Shown here: in pieces, positions 1-9,492 of the stretch | How positions within the stretch are numbered: position 1 is the stretch's first letter | Layout: each line of letters starts with the position of its first letter | Source: Pararhizobium mangrovi | GTDB taxonomy: Bacteria; Pseudomonadota; Alphaproteobacteria; Rhizobiales; Rhizobiaceae | NCBI RefSeq assembly: GCF_006516965.1 | Contig: NZ_VHLH01000023.1 | Span: forward strand, 1-64,000 | Length of the DNA stretch: 64,000 nt | Reading direction: 5' to 3' | Program-made: the position numbers and the translations under genes | The notes under the pieces: generated by a model | What the model was told of the DNA's origin: nothing | Database searches by the model: none | What the model saw: only the letters and a program-made list of their open reading frames with translations

Positions 1-77
1 TCATCCGGTCCCTCCCTGGACTCTGAAGTCTCACAACCTCAGCATCCCCGGTCCGGACCGGATGGACAACCTAATGA

Positions 78-212
78 AAGCTCACAGCTAGCGGCTCGAA
101 CACGGCCGGGAACTCCGCGGACGCGGGCGGCAATGGTGCGGGCGATGCCGGAGACACAGGCTCGCCGGCGACTCCGGGTTCGAGCGGCAAAGGCGACACT
201 TCCGGTCAATAG
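78..212 (+). other. C-terminal tail of an unidentified Gly/Ser/Asp-rich protein, possibly frameshifted
   Basis: The stretch before the stop TAG at 210-212 reads as a low-complexity tail rich in Gly, Ser, Ala, Asp and Thr with GC-rich third positions, as expected for a disordered protein end. The frame is closed upstream by stops at 72-77 and has no ATG. From base 1 another frame reads a hydrophilic Ser/Pro/Gln-rich stretch up to about position 90, after which that frame becomes Arg-rich, as out-of-frame GC-rich DNA does. The simplest reading is one disordered tail with a frame change near 88-93, either a real lesion or a sequence error. Protein identity is unknown. Confidence 0.3.
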
Positions 213-270
213 CCATTCACCTCTTGCCATGACGGCGCCTACATGCGCCGCCCGCCCTCGTGCGGTTTGA

Positions 271-1770
271 TCACTCGACGCCGAGCTTTTCCTTGACGAT
301 CGCGTTGACGGCCTTCGGATTGGCCTTCCCGCCTGTCGCCTTCATGACCTGACCGACGAACCAGCCCGCAAGGCTCGGCTTGGCCTTGGCCTGTTCGACC
401 TTGTCGGGGTTCGCCGCGATGACCTCGTCGACGGCCGTCTCGATGGCGCCCGTGTCGGTCACCTGCTTCATGCCGCGGCTCTCCACGATCTCGGCGGGGT
501 CGCCGCCCTCCTCCCAGACGATCGCAAAGAGATCCTTGGCGATCTTGCCGGAGATCGTTCCTTTGCCGATGAGGTCGAGGATCGTGCCGAGCTGCCGTGC
601 GGAAACCGGCGTTTCGTCGATACCGCGCCCATCCTTGTTGAGGGCGCCGAGCAGATCGTTGATCACCCAGTTCGCCGCCAGCTTGCCATCTCGCCCTTCC
701 GCGACCTGCTCAAAGAAATCGGCGATCGCCTTTTCCGAAACGAGAATCGAGGCGTCGTAGACGGAAAGACCCAGTTCCGTGACGAAGCGGGCGCGCTTGG
801 TATCAGGCAGTTCCGTAAGCTCGGCCGCCAGTCCCTCGACGAAGGCGTCGTCGAATTCGAGCGGCAACAGGTCCGGGTCGGGGAAATAGCGGTAGTCGTG
901 GGCCTCTTCCTTCGAGCGCATCGCCCGCGTCTCGCCCTTGCCGGGATCGAAGAGGCGGGTTTCCTGGTCGATCGTGCCGCCCTCCTCCAGAATGGCGATC
1001 TGGCGTCGCGCCTCGTGCTCGATCGCCTGGCCGACGAAGCGGATCGAGTTTACGTTCTTGATCTCGCAACGCGTGCCGAAACCCTCGCCCGGCCGGCGCA
1101 CCGAGACGTTCACGTCGGCGCGCATGGAGCCTTCGTCCATGTTGCCGTTGCAGGTGCCGAGGTAGCGCAGGATCATGCGAAGCTTCGTGAGATACGCCTT
1201 CGCCTCGTCGGCCGACCGGATGTCCGGCTTTGAGACGATCTCCATCAGCGCGACACCCGTGCGGTTAAGATCGACGCAGGACATCGACGGATGCCGGTCG
1301 TGGATCGACTTGCCGGCGTCCTGTTCGAGGTGCAGCCGCTCGATGCCGATCTCGATTTCCTCGAACTCGCCCTTGCGGTCCGGCCCGACAGAGATGACGA
1401 CCGTCCCCTCGCCGACGATCGGATCCTTGAACTGGGAGATCTGATAGCCCTGCGGGAGGTCGGGATAGAAGTAGTTCTTGCGGTCGAAGACCGACCGGTT
1501 GTTGATCTTCGCACGAAGCCCGAGACCGGTTCGCACGGCCTGGCGCACGCATTCCTCGTTGATGACGGGAAGCATGCCGGGCATCGCCGCGTCGACAAGC
1601 GCGACATTCGCGTTCGGTGCCTTGCCGAATTCCGTCGATGCGCCGGAGAAGAGCTTGGCGCGGCTCAGCACCTGCGCATGAACCTCCATGCCGACGATGA
1701 TCTCCCAGTCGCCGGTCACCCCCGGAACGGTGCGCTTCTGGTCGAATTGGCGGGCGTCGATGATCGTCAT
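271..1770 (-). CDS. gatB: Aspartyl/glutamyl-tRNA(Asn/Gln) amidotransferase subunit B
   Basis: GatB is the tRNA-binding kinase subunit of the GatCAB complex. It phosphorylates the side chain of misacylated Glu-tRNA(Gln) or Asp-tRNA(Asn) and uses ammonia channelled from GatA to make the amide. The product is 499 residues, the usual length. The N-terminal catalytic cradle begins at [13 protein letters not shown] and includes the zinc-site region and the [19 protein letters not shown] block. A YqeY-like C-terminal domain ends in EKLGVE. The open frame extends to 1932, but the added 54 residues do not resemble the family and the start at MTIIDAR fits. It is the last gene of a gatC-GNAT-gatA-GNAT-small-protein-gatB cluster on this strand. 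Confidence 0.97.
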   Translation of the reverse strand: MTIIDARQFDQKRTVPGVTGDWEIIVGMEVHAQVLSRAKLFSGASTEFGKAPNANVALVDAAMPGMLPVINEECVRQAVRTGLGLRAKINNRSVFDRKNYFYPDLPQGYQISQFKDPIVGEGTVVISVGPDRKGEFEEIEIGIERLHLEQDAGKSIHDRHPSMSCVDLNRTGVALMEIVSKPDIRSADEAKAYLTKLRMILRYLGTCNGNMDEGSMRADVNVSVRRPGEGFGTRCEIKNVNSIRFVGQAIEHEARRQIAILEEGGTIDQETRLFDPGKGETRAMRSKEEAHDYRYFPDPDLLPLEFDDAFVEGLAAELTELPDTKRARFVTELGLSVYDASILVSEKAIADFFEQVAEGRDGKLAANWVINDLLGALNKDGRGIDETPVSARQLGTILDLIGKGTISGKIAKDLFAIVWEEGGDPAEIVESRGMKQVTDTGAIETAVDEVIAANPDKVEQAKAKPSLAGWFVGQVMKATGGKANPKAVNAIVKEKLGVE

Positions 1771-1804
1771 GGATTGGCCTGTCGGTCTGAATGGTGCGGT
1801 CTGG

Positions 1805-1910
1805 CTAGAGCATTTTCCAGCCAGACTGATCCAGTCTGGCGTCGTGATCAATGCGCAAAACAAAGGGATAGAGCGCTGGCCTGTTTCAGTCAGGTCGCAG
1901 AGCGCTCTAG
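1805..1910. repeat. Intergenic palindromic element with hairpin
   Basis: The gap between gatB and the small gene upstream is bracketed by CTAGAG at 1805 and CTCTAG ending at 1910. Inside is a perfect 8-bp stem with a 5-nt loop at 1820-1840 (GCCAGACT / AGTCTGGC). The layout resembles the interspersed palindromes common in rhizobial genomes. It could also end transcription of the 90-residue gene. Copy number elsewhere in the genome cannot be seen here. Confidence 0.45.
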
Positions 1911-1959
1911 ACGAGAAGAAACGGGCTGGCAAGCGGCCGGCATCCGGCCGAATTCTCGT

Positions 1960-2232
1960 TCAGCCCCTGTCGGCCTCGCGGCGGATGAAGTCGGCTTCGG
2001 CGCGGAAATCCCCGTCGAAGGGTTCGCTTCCAGCGCGTCGGTACCAGTAGGCGGCGTTGGATCGGTCGCCTTCCATCCGATGGCAAAGCGCGTGGAGCTG
2101 GTCGAAGAGCGGTTGTCCCTCGTATTGCTGGGCGATCTCGTGGGCGCGTTCCCATCCCTTTCCCATGCGGAAATCGTCTTCGGCGAGACCGTCGAGCGCA
2201 TCGAAGAGCGGGCGTCGCGGATCATCGGACAT
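1960..2232 (-). CDS. Small conserved protein of unknown function (90 aa)
   Basis: The product is a charged 90-residue soluble protein, with no signal peptide or membrane segment. It is rich in aromatic and acidic residues, with stretches WERAHEIAQQYEG, LHALCHRMEGD and ANYWYRRAG-like (AAYWYRRAG). I believe similar short proteins occur in other Hyphomicrobiales, but I know no function. It overlaps the end of the upstream acetyltransferase gene by 11 nt, so the two are probably translationally coupled. A second ATG two codons upstream (2238) is an alternative start. Confidence 0.7.
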   Translation of the reverse strand: MSDDPRRPLFDALDGLAEDDFRMGKGWERAHEIAQQYEGQPLFDQLHALCHRMEGDRSNAAYWYRRAGSEPFDGDFRAEADFIRREADRG

Positions 2233-2740
2233 CGGCAAGCTCCTTCGTCATGAAGACCGTCGCCACATCCCGGTCGAGCGAGGGCGAATAGCGGTCGCTG
2301 AGCGATGAGATACGGTAGCCCCGTCGCTTGTAAAGCTCGATCGCCGGGATATTGCGCGCATGGGTGTGAAGCTCGGCCGTTTCGTAGCCGAGCCCGACGA
2401 TTTCCGCTTCGAGCGCGGCCAGTACCGCCGAACCGACGCCCTGCCCCTGATGATCCGGATCGACCCACAGATCGCTGATCTCGTTCCGCCGGTTTTCCCG
2501 CGCGCCCCATCCGGCGACCGCCACATTGGTTTCGCCGACGAGGATCAGGCTGCGGTGCTCGTGGCAGAAGCGCTCGTAGCTCTGCCGCACGGCCGGTGCG
2601 AGTGCGGCGGTGCTTTCGCCCCAGCTGGCGACGGCGGCAAGCCATGCCGCGTAGCCGATTTCGGCAAGCAGGCCCGTCTCGTGCGGATAGGCATTGCGCA
2701 CCGTGACCAAACTCGCCGCTCCCTTCGCTGCGTTCGACAA
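2222..2740 (-). CDS. GNAT-family N-acetyltransferase
   Basis: The product, up to 172 residues, has the GNAT fold. The acetyl-CoA motif A is visible as DLWVDPDHQGQGVGSAVL (Q/R-x-x-G-x-G/A) near residues 90-110, and the motif B region ELYKRRGYR near 140. These enzymes move acetyl from acetyl-CoA to an amine; the substrate here is unknown. The frame opens with TTG at 2740. A later TTG or GTG (about 2710-2700), placing the start just before TVRNAYP, would match the usual family N-terminus better, so the start is uncertain. The gene lies between gatA and gatB on the same strand. Confidence 0.85.
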   Translation of the reverse strand: MSNAAKGAASLVTVRNAYPHETGLLAEIGYAAWLAAVASWGESTAALAPAVRQSYERFCHEHRSLILVGETNVAVAGWGARENRRNEISDLWVDPDHQGQGVGSAVLAALEAEIVGLGYETAELHTHARNIPAIELYKRRGYRISSLSDRYSPSLDRDVATVFMTKELADVR

Positions 2741-2802
2741 ACCCTAACGGAACGACCGCAAGCGTCGAACTGCTGGCGGGACGGCGCGCCGCGAAGCTTT
2801 GC

Positions 2803-4284
2803 CTACCACCACCGCTCCGGCGTGAATCGGCCCGCCGCCTGCTCGATCGTATGCGCCGCGCGGAACAACGTCTCCTCGTCGAACGGCCGGCCGATGAGCT
2901 GCAGCCCCAGAGGGAGGCCCTTCGCGTCGAGCCCGGCCGGCACCGAGATGCCGGGCAGTCCGGCCATGTTCACGGTGACGGTGAAGATGTCGTTGAGGTA
3001 CATCTTGACCGGATCGGCGGCCATCTCCGCGTCGTCGATGGCAAAGGCCGAGGACGGCGTGGCCGGTGTCAGGATGGCATCGACGCCGTTTTCGAAGGCG
3101 AGGTCGAAGTCGCGCTTGATCAGCGTGCGCACCTTCTGCGCCTTCAGGTAATAAGCGTCGTAATAGCCGGCCGAAAGCACGTAGGTGCCGATCATGATGC
3201 GCCGCTTCACCTCGGCGCCGAAGCCTTTCGAACGTGTGCCCTCGTACATGTCGACCACGTCGTCGGACTGCTCTCGCAGGCCGTAGCGCACGCCATCGTA
3301 GCGCGCGAGGTTCGAGGAGGCCTCGGCTGGGGCGACGATGTAATAGGCGGGAAGCGCGTATTTCGTATGCGGCAGCGTGATGTCGACGATCTGCGCGCCG
3401 GCGTCCTTCAGCCAGTGGATCCCGCGCTGCCACAATTCATCGATCTCGCCCGGCATCCCTTCGATGCGGTACTCTTTCGGAATGCCGATCTTCAGACCCT
3501 TGACGGACTGGCCGACGGCGGCCTCGTAGTCCGGCACGGGACGGTCAAGCGACGTCGTGTCCTTGTCGTCGACGCTGGCCATTTCCTTCAGCATGATCGC
3601 GGCATCGCGCACGTCGCGCGCGATCGGGCCGGCCTGATCAAGGGAGGATGCGAAGGCGACGATGCCCCAGCGCGAGCAGCGGCCATAGGTCGGCTTGATG
3701 CCGACCGTGCCCGTGAAGGCTGCCGGCTGGCGGATCGAGCCACCGGTGTCCGTTGCCGTCGCACCGGCGCACAGGAAAGCGGAGACCGCCGTCGCCGAGC
3801 CGCCGGACGAGCCGCCGGGCACGAGGTTCTCGTTCGACTGCTTGGACCGCCAGGGATTCGTGACCGGACCGTAGTACGATGTCTCGTTCGACGAGCCCAT
3901 GGCGAACTCGTCCATGTTGAGCTTGCCGAGCATCACCGCGCCGGCATTCCACAGATTCTGCGTGACGGTCGATTCGTAGGGTGGCGTGAAGCGGTCGAGA
4001 ATGTGGCTGCACGCCTGGGTGTGCACGTCCTTCGTGGCGAAGAGATCCTTGATGCCGAGCGGAATGCCTTCGAGCGCACCGCCGTCGCCCTTCGCCAGCC
4101 GCTCGTCGGAGGCCTTCGCCATCGCGCGGGCCTTGTCCTCGGTCACGGTGACGTAGGCGTTCAGCTTCTCGTTCGCGCCCCGGATGGCCGACAGATAGGC
4201 GTCCGTCAGCTCCGCGCTGGTGAACTCCTTTTGCCGCAGCTTGTCGCGTGCTTCGGCAATGGTCAGGCTGGTCAGATCGCTCAT
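2803..4284 (-). CDS. gatA: Aspartyl/glutamyl-tRNA(Asn/Gln) amidotransferase subunit A
   Basis: GatA is the amidase subunit that hydrolyses glutamine and supplies ammonia to GatB. The 493-residue product shows the amidase signature: the catalytic lysine in LGIKDLFAT (about residue 79), the Gly/Ser-rich GGSSGGSA block with the cis-serine and nucleophile serine, and [13 protein letters not shown]. The ATG at 4284 overlaps the stop of the upstream acetyltransferase gene by 4 nt (ATGA). The open frame runs further to 4383, but that extension is Arg-rich and unlike the family. Confidence 0.97.
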   Translation of the reverse strand: MSDLTSLTIAEARDKLRQKEFTSAELTDAYLSAIRGANEKLNAYVTVTEDKARAMAKASDERLAKGDGGALEGIPLGIKDLFATKDVHTQACSHILDRFTPPYESTVTQNLWNAGAVMLGKLNMDEFAMGSSNETSYYGPVTNPWRSKQSNENLVPGGSSGGSATAVSAFLCAGATATDTGGSIRQPAAFTGTVGIKPTYGRCSRWGIVAFASSLDQAGPIARDVRDAAIMLKEMASVDDKDTTSLDRPVPDYEAAVGQSVKGLKIGIPKEYRIEGMPGEIDELWQRGIHWLKDAGAQIVDITLPHTKYALPAYYIVAPAEASSNLARYDGVRYGLREQSDDVVDMYEGTRSKGFGAEVKRRIMIGTYVLSAGYYDAYYLKAQKVRTLIKRDFDLAFENGVDAILTPATPSSAFAIDDAEMAADPVKMYLNDIFTVTVNMAGLPGISVPAGLDAKGLPLGLQLIGRPFDEETLFRAAHTIEQAAGRFTPERWW

Positions 4285-4751
4285 CGGGAAAGGGTCTTTT
4301 CGTAGAATCGGGAATAGCCGGAATCGGGATAGTCGAGCACGGCGCCGCAGGTTGCAAAACCGCCGCGCTCGTAGACGCGCCATGCGGGTTCGAACCCTTC
4401 GGCCTCGCCGGTTTCGAGAACGAGGCGGTTGATCGCCCGTTCGGCGGCGAGCGTCTCGACCGCGGCAAGAAGTTTCGAGCCGATCCGCTGCCCGCGCACG
4501 GCCGGCCGCGTGAACATACGCTTTACCTCGCCGAGCCCGCTGCCGTGCTCCTTGAGCGAGGCCATGCCGACCGCCTTGCCGTCTTCAGTGCGTGCGACAA
4601 AGGTCGTAAGCCCCGGCCCGGCCATCTCCTCGACGGTGAGCTGGAACTGGAACTCGCGCGGCGTCAGCGGCATCATGGTCGCGTTCAGATCCTCGACCAT
4701 AACGCGCACATCGTCCTGAAGCGGGGTTTCGATGCGGATTTCGACCTTCAA
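4281..4751 (-). CDS. GNAT-family N-acetyltransferase between gatC and gatA
   Basis: This 156-residue GNAT protein has motif A at [18 protein letters not shown] (R-G-Q-R-I-G) and motif B at [13 protein letters not shown]. Translation probably starts at TTG (4751) 3 nt after the gatC stop, with GGAG inside the end of gatC as ribosome site. The stop overlaps the gatA start as ATGA. It is therefore locked into the gatC-gatA operon although it is not a subunit of the complex. Substrate unknown. Confidence 0.87.
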   Translation of the reverse strand: MKVEIRIETPLQDDVRVMVEDLNATMMPLTPREFQFQLTVEEMAGPGLTTFVARTEDGKAVGMASLKEHGSGLGEVKRMFTRPAVRGQRIGSKLLAAVETLAAERAINRLVLETGEAEGFEPAWRVYERGGFATCGAVLDYPDSGYSRFYEKTLSR

Positions 4752-4754
4752 GGC

Positions 4755-5042
4755 CTACTCCACCACCTTGGGAACGAGGAAGAAACCGTCGTCGGAAAGC
4801 GGTGCGTTGGCGGTGATGGCCTCGGCCTGATCGCCTTCGGTGACGACGTCCTGGCGCTTCTTCATCGTCGTCGGCGCGGCCGACGTCATCGGTTCCACGC
4901 CCTCGACGTCCACTTCGTCGAGCTGCGCGACGAAGCCGAGGATGGCGTTCAGTTCGCCTTCCATGCGCGCGGCCTCCTCGTCCGTCACGGCGATGCGCGA
5001 CAGGCGGGCCACGCGTTTGACGGTTTCGGTATCGACGGCCAT
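4755..5042 (-). CDS. gatC: Aspartyl/glutamyl-tRNA(Asn/Gln) amidotransferase subunit C
   Basis: GatC is the small stabilising subunit that wraps around the GatA-GatB interface. The product has 95 residues, normal for the family. The family pattern is clear: [18 protein letters not shown] at the N-terminus, the helix with [18 protein letters not shown] and the C-terminal [19 protein letters not shown] lies about 7 nt before the ATG. It is the first gene of the cluster on this strand. Confidence 0.96.
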   Translation of the reverse strand: MAVDTETVKRVARLSRIAVTDEEAARMEGELNAILGFVAQLDEVDVEGVEPMTSAAPTTMKKRQDVVTEGDQAEAITANAPLSDDGFFLVPKVVE

Positions 5043-5162
5043 TGCGTGTCTCCGGAAAGCGGACGGATGGAGAGCGCTATAGCGGCGCCGCGCCGATGCC
5101 GCAACGGGTCGGCCGCGAATCCGACGGGCCGCACCGCAAGCCGGTGCGACCCGCCGGATGCA

Positions 5163-5858
5163 TCAAAGCTCGAACGGTTCGCCGATCTTCGGCACACGGA
5201 CTTCGGACTTGCCGCCATCCATGCCTTTGACGAAAAGGTCGGCGTTCTGGTCGATGATCGGAAACGTCCCGTAATGGCAGGGGACGACCGTTTCGAACGC
5301 GAAGTACCGCCGGCAGGCGAGCGCCGCCACGGCTCCGCCCATCGTGAAGCGGTCGCCGATCGGCACTAGGCCGATCTTCGGCTCGTGCAACTCGTTGACG
5401 AGGGCCATGTCGCCGAAGATGTCCGTATCGCCCATATGGTAGAGCGTCTTGTCGTTCGGGAAGTGCAGCACCAGCCCGTTGGGGTTGCCGAGATAGATGT
5501 TGTCGCCGAAGGAGGAGGAATGATGGGCCTGGGTGAAGGTCACCGTGAACTCGCCGCACTCGACGGTGCCGCCGGTATTGCCGGGATTGGTGTTCGCCGA
5601 ATCGACGCCCTGGCCGGCGAGGTAGTTGCAGACCTCCATGTTGGATACGAGCATGGCGCCGGTCTTCTTGAGGATATCGGCCGCATCGCCGATATGGTCG
5701 CTATGGCCGTGCGTCAGCAGGAGATGGGTGATTCCCTCGCCTGGTTCCTCCCATCCGCCGTTCCAGGACGGATTGTCGGTCAGGAAGGGATCGATCATGA
5801 TGCGCGCGTCGCCCGTTTCGACGCGAAAGGCGGAATGGCCGTACCAGGTGATTTTCAT
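5163..5858 (-). CDS. UPF0173-type metal-dependent hydrolase (metallo-beta-lactamase fold)
   Basis: The 231-residue product has the metallo-beta-lactamase fold with metal ligands in [12 protein letters not shown] (HxHxDH) and further histidines in [10 protein letters not shown] and the C-terminal PCHYGTF. The start [14 protein letters not shown] is the conserved N-terminus of the UPF0173 (YtkL-like) family. The longer frame to 5906 adds only unrelated residues. Members hydrolyse unidentified small molecules; no substrate is established that I know of. The gene is divergent from ruvX. Confidence 0.9.
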   Translation of the reverse strand: MKITWYGHSAFRVETGDARIMIDPFLTDNPSWNGGWEEPGEGITHLLLTHGHSDHIGDAADILKKTGAMLVSNMEVCNYLAGQGVDSANTNPGNTGGTVECGEFTVTFTQAHHSSSFGDNIYLGNPNGLVLHFPNDKTLYHMGDTDIFGDMALVNELHEPKIGLVPIGDRFTMGGAVAALACRRYFAFETVVPCHYGTFPIIDQNADLFVKGMDGGKSEVRVPKIGEPFEL

Positions 5859-5935
5859 CGGCTTCAGGTCCTCTTTTCCTTCATTGCATGCGGCCATATG
5901 GAGCAAGCGATCCCGAACGAAAGAGCGAGCCCGCC

Positions 5936-6415
5936 GTGCCGTTGACGAAACTCGAAGACCTGCCTGCCATCGAACGGAAGACCCTCGCCGGGCTCGACCT
6001 CGGCACGAAGACCGTGGGCCTTGCCGTATCGGACCTTTCCCATCGCTTCGCCACGCCCCGTCCGGTCCTCAAGCGAGGCCGCAAGTTCACCTTCGATGCC
6101 GATGCGCTGGCGGCGTTCTTCGAACGCGAGACCGTCGGAGCCGTCGTCGTCGGCCTGCCCGTCAATATGGATGGCACCGAGGGGCCGCGCGCGCAGGCGA
6201 CGCGGGCGTTCGTGCGCAACATGGCGGCACGATGCGACCTGCCCTTCGCGCTGTGGGACGAGCGGCTTTCCACGGTGGCGGCCGAACGTGCGCTGATCGA
6301 GATGGACGTTTCGCGAAACGGGCGCGCCGAGCGGATCGATTCGGCTGCGGCGGCCTTCATCCTTCAGGGCGCGCTCGACAGGCTTTCGGCACTTTCGGCA
6401 GGCTCGGCGGGCTGA
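5936..6415 (+). CDS. ruvX: Putative pre-16S rRNA nuclease / RuvX (YqgF) family
   Basis: The RNase H-like YqgF/RuvX family is implicated in 16S rRNA 5'-end processing and was earlier called a Holliday junction resolvase. Motifs seen are [17 protein letters not shown] (first catalytic Asp), [34 protein letters not shown] (catalytic Glu) and [11 protein letters not shown] (final Asp). I chose GTG at 5936, giving 159 residues, because the N-terminus then matches rhizobial homologues and AAGAGCGAG precedes it. An in-frame ATG at 5888 would add 16 residues. The 3' end overlaps the convergent downstream gene by 52 nt. Confidence 0.93.
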   Translation: MPLTKLEDLPAIERKTLAGLDLGTKTVGLAVSDLSHRFATPRPVLKRGRKFTFDADALAAFFERETVGAVVVGLPVNMDGTEGPRAQATRAFVRNMAARCDLPFALWDERLSTVAAERALIEMDVSRNGRAERIDSAAAAFILQGALDRLSALSAGSAG

Positions 6416-6699
6416 GCCGCAACGATCCGGCGTGCATTCCACCACGCGAAGACCCGTTTTCTCCGGCGCAGCACCACGAGGGCCATCAGGACCGTGGTGT
6501 CGAGCGCGAGCGCCTTGAGGACCAGCGGCGGGATCGATTCGGGTGGAATGCCGAGGATATTGCCGTAGATGCGGAAGACGAGGTCGTGCATCTGGCGGGA
6601 AAAGAAGAACATGCCGAAGTTGAGGTCGTAGTAGGAAAGCCCGTACCACAGGCCGAGAAAGCCGATCGGTCCGGCCCAAAGGATCAGGAACCACTTCAT
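6364..6699 (-). CDS. Small membrane protein, DUF6105-like
   Basis: The 111-residue product has a hydrophobic N-terminal segment ([20 protein letters not shown]), a middle part with [22 protein letters not shown], a second hydrophobic segment near residues 65-80 and an Ala/Glu/Ser-rich tail. It fits what I remember as DUF6105, a short Hyphomicrobiales protein of unknown function. That assignment is from memory. The ATG at 6699 is chosen because the frame upstream to 6918 is Arg-rich. It is convergent with ruvX, whose 3' end it overlaps. Confidence 0.75.
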   Translation of the reverse strand: MKWFLILWAGPIGFLGLWYGLSYYDLNFGMFFFSRQMHDLVFRIYGNILGIPPESIPPLVLKALALDTTVLMALVVLRRRKRVFAWWNARRIVAAQPAEPAESAESLSSAP

Positions 6700-6965
6700 G
6701 GCGCGGCCACGCGGGAAGCGCCGCCTGCTTCCAAGGCCGCCCTCCTGCCGGTCGTCGTTTCGGCAATCGCTTCGCGCACCGGATCCGTCCTTCCTGAGCA
6801 TCGTCTGCTCGGTTGGTAACCCCACGGTGGCCGGAATGCTCCGGCTCGGCAACGTCAACGTTCCATTAAGGTTAACGAAACCGGTCAGGCAGGCGCGGCG
6901 TCCGCCGCTTGGTTGCACTGCCGCGGAAAATGGCCATAACGGGCCGGCACCGCGAGCCAGCCTTC

Positions 6966-7898
6966 ATGATCCCCATATTCGAAAGCATCGTCCCGGTCTT
7001 CCTGATCGTCCTCCTCGGCGTGGCATTGCGGCGCTGGCGGGCCATCGACGCGGGCTTCTGGCGCGGGCTGGAGCAGATGGGCTACTACGTGCTCTTCCCC
7101 GCCTTCCTGTTCCAGACGCTCTACACGGCCAATTTCTCGAACGTGCCTCTGGTCCGCGTCGGGGGAAGCGCGCTCCTGTCCGTGTTCCTCGTCTCGTTGC
7201 TGCTTCTCCTCGCATGGCCCCCGCTGGCGCGCCGCGGCCTCGCTCCGGCAAGCTTCACGACGATATTCCAGACATCGAGCCGCTGGAACGCTTTCGTCGC
7301 GCTGGCGGTGGCGGAAAAGCTCGCCGGGGCCGAAGGCGTTGCCGTCGTCGCCTTCGTGATGGCGGTGATCGTGCTGCCGATCAACCTCGTGAATGTGAGC
7401 GTGCTAGTCTGGTTCAGCAACAGCGACCGGCAGTGGCTGAGCTTCGTGCGGCGCATCGTGACGAACCCGGTGGTGCTGGCCTCGCTCGCCGGCCTCGCGG
7501 CGCGTGCCCTGCCCTTTGCGATCTATCCTCCGGTCGACGAGGCGATCGCGCTCGTCGGCCGGGCGGCCCTCGGCCTTGGGCTGATCATGGTCGGTGCCGG
7601 CCTTCGGATCGAGGATGCGCTGCGGCCCGGCTCGGCCTCGCTCGGCCCGCTCGTCGTCAAGCTCGTCGGCTTTCCCATCCTGATGATGGCGCTCGGGACC
7701 GCTTTCGGTGTCGACCCGGCGAGCTTCTACATGCTCGTCCTGTGCGCAAGCGTGCCTACGGCCATGAACGGCTTCGTGCTCGCCCGCCAGCTCGGCGGCG
7801 ACGCACCGCTCTACGCCGTCGTGACGACGCTTCAGGTGATCGCCTCCTTCTTCACGATTCCCGGCATGCTCTGGCTTGCCAGCGTGGTTGGCGGATAA
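6966..7898 (+). CDS. AEC-family transporter (auxin efflux carrier fold)
   Basis: The 310-residue protein has about ten hydrophobic segments and the Mem_trans/AEC arrangement: N-terminal IVPVFLIVLLGVALRRW, GYYVLFPAFLFQTL near residues 40-55, and a second half repeating the fold with NPVVLASLAGLAAR, LGLIMVGAGLRI and PTAMNGFVLARQLGGD. Bacterial AEC proteins export or import small organic acids, such as malonate or malate; the substrate cannot be told here. The start ATG at 6966 gives the standard N-terminus. Divergent from the DUF6105-like gene. Confidence 0.88.
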   Translation: MIPIFESIVPVFLIVLLGVALRRWRAIDAGFWRGLEQMGYYVLFPAFLFQTLYTANFSNVPLVRVGGSALLSVFLVSLLLLLAWPPLARRGLAPASFTTIFQTSSRWNAFVALAVAEKLAGAEGVAVVAFVMAVIVLPINLVNVSVLVWFSNSDRQWLSFVRRIVTNPVVLASLAGLAARALPFAIYPPVDEAIALVGRAALGLGLIMVGAGLRIEDALRPGSASLGPLVVKLVGFPILMMALGTAFGVDPASFYMLVLCASVPTAMNGFVLARQLGGDAPLYAVVTTLQVIASFFTIPGMLWLASVVGG

Positions 7899-7993
7899 TC
7901 CGCGAAGCGGGCCCTGAGCCCGGCGGACATTGCGGCTCACATAAGGAATGCGCCGCACGATCCGGTGGACCGTACGGCGCTCGTCTTCACTTC

Positions 7994-8026
7994 GACGCCC
8001 GGCGGGATACTTCCGCGCCGGGACGT
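7994..8026. terminator. Hairpin terminator between convergent genes
   Basis: GACG-CCCGGCG at 7994-8004 pairs with CGCCGGG-ACGTC ending at 8026, with one bulged T and a 10-nt loop. It lies between the ends of the AEC transporter and the binding-protein gene and can serve both. There is no clear U-tract. Confidence 0.6.
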
Positions 8027-8036
8027 CCGTCTTCGA

Positions 8037-9092
8037 TCAGGACTTGTTGTCGGCGGCAGCGCTGCGCGCCTGCTTCAGCCAACCGTCGACCTCGTCCTGA
8101 TGATCGCCGATCCACTGCTTGGCCTGCTTCTCGAGATCCTGCGGACTGTCGGCGCCGTTGTTCATCTTGGCGTTCTGGGCAAAGATGTCCTCGACCGGGA
8201 TCGAGACGTTCTGCAGCAGCGACTTGACGGCCGGGTTGTCCTTCAGGAACTTAGTGTTGGCCACGGGCCGGATATCGTTGGCCGGCAGGCCCATCATGCA
8301 CGGATCGTCGGAACAGCCGGTGACGTTCTTGACCTTCGCGGCGTCGGCAAGATCGCTCTGCGCCTTCGGCAGCTTCGTTTCCTTGACCTGCAGCCAGACG
8401 ACGTCCTTGCCGGGCTTCAGTTCGCCCACGGTCCAGTTCGGCGTCCACGTATAGAAGATAACCGGCTTGCCGTTCTTGAAGCGGGCGAGCGTGTCGGCCA
8501 TCGCCGCCGCGTAACCGGCCGTCGACAGGTCGACATTGTCGGCCACCCCATAGTGCTTCATCTGGTATTCGATGATGTTCTGGCATTCCCAGCCGGGCGG
8601 GCAGGAAACCATGTTCGCCTTGCCGTCGCCCGTCGAATCGAACAGCTTGGCGATCTTGTCCTTCTGCAGGTCGCTGACATACTTGATGTCGTACTTGTCG
8701 GCCGTCTTCTTGTCGATCAGATAGCCCTGGAGCGCGCCGCCCTTGGCCACGTAGCCGATGTTCTGCGCGCGACCGTTGAAATTGTCCTCGAAGGGGTTCT
8801 GGTTGGGAAACCAGCCATTGACCCACAGGTCCATGTCGCCCTGGGCGACCGCCTGATAGAAGGCGGCATTCTGCAGCGTGGTGACCCGGCTGACATCGTA
8901 GCCGAGCTTCTGGAAGAGCTGCTTGTAGACTTCGGCCTGCCACCAGCCCGTATCCCAGTTGGCCCGCGCCATCTTGATCGTCGTGCCCTCGCCGGGCTTC
9001 GCGTTGTCCTTGGCGGCGGCGCCAGCGGGCACGGCAAAAGCCATGCTTGCGGCGGCGAGCGCCATCGTGGTCGTGCGAAGAATGGAATGCAT
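8037..9092 (-). CDS. proX: Glycine betaine/proline-type ABC transporter substrate-binding protein
   Basis: The 351-residue product begins with a Sec signal peptide (to about residue 27, VPAGAAAKD). The OpuAC/ProX fold follows, with MARANWDTGWWQAEVYKQL, WVNGWFPNQN and YTWTPNWTVG; the Trp-rich segments typically form the aromatic box binding quaternary amines. Family length is about 330-350. No ATPase or permease is adjacent, so it either serves a transporter encoded elsewhere or was separated from its operon. The ligand could be betaine, proline betaine, choline or another osmolyte; proX is a family-level name here. Confidence 0.87.
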   Translation of the reverse strand: MHSILRTTTMALAAASMAFAVPAGAAAKDNAKPGEGTTIKMARANWDTGWWQAEVYKQLFQKLGYDVSRVTTLQNAAFYQAVAQGDMDLWVNGWFPNQNPFEDNFNGRAQNIGYVAKGGALQGYLIDKKTADKYDIKYVSDLQKDKIAKLFDSTGDGKANMVSCPPGWECQNIIEYQMKHYGVADNVDLSTAGYAAAMADTLARFKNGKPVIFYTWTPNWTVGELKPGKDVVWLQVKETKLPKAQSDLADAAKVKNVTGCSDDPCMMGLPANDIRPVANTKFLKDNPAVKSLLQNVSIPVEDIFAQNAKMNNGADSPQDLEKQAKQWIGDHQDEVDGWLKQARSAAADNKS

Positions 9093-9464
9093 GCGAAGTG
9101 TCCCCTTCGTTTACGGGTCGGAGGCGAAAAACCTCCGCTCAAGAAAACATGCCCTCGCGGCGGTGCGCGAAGACGTGAAACGATGCCGTTCGCGGCTTCC
9201 GGAGCGGGACCCCGGAAGTGCACGGCTCGTGAGGCAACGCGAGGGATTGCGTGAGGTTCACAATTTTCCCGGACATGCCGCTTTCAGCGGCGCCGCCGAC
9301 GGCCACGTTCGCCGCGACGGATCGAATAGCCGGTCGCTCGAAGAGTTCGCCGGCGCTCGGGAAAGGCCCGGCTCGCAGTCTTCTTCGGTGAGCCGGCGCG
9401 CGACCCGAATGCCGCGGTCGCGAACCGCGATCGAGGGCATTTCCAAGCCGGCGAAACAGTTCTA
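9093..9464. other. Intergenic stretch without recognised gene
   Basis: I see no open frame with plausible codon use on either strand in this roughly 370-nt gap upstream of the binding-protein gene. It presumably holds that gene's promoter. A short GCCGCT/AGCGGC hairpin lies near 9275-9290. No riboswitch signature was found. Confidence 0.5.
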
Positions 9465-9485
9465 CCAGGCCATCGCGCGGCCTGG
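9465..9485 (-). terminator. Hairpin downstream of cobO
   Basis: CCAGGCC at 9465-9471 and GGCCTGG at 9479-9485 form a perfect 7-bp stem with a 7-nt loop, 7 nt past the cobO stop. It has no U-tract, but its position suits the end of the long cbtB-to-cobO transcript. Confidence 0.5.
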
Positions 9486-9492
9486 GAGCGCC

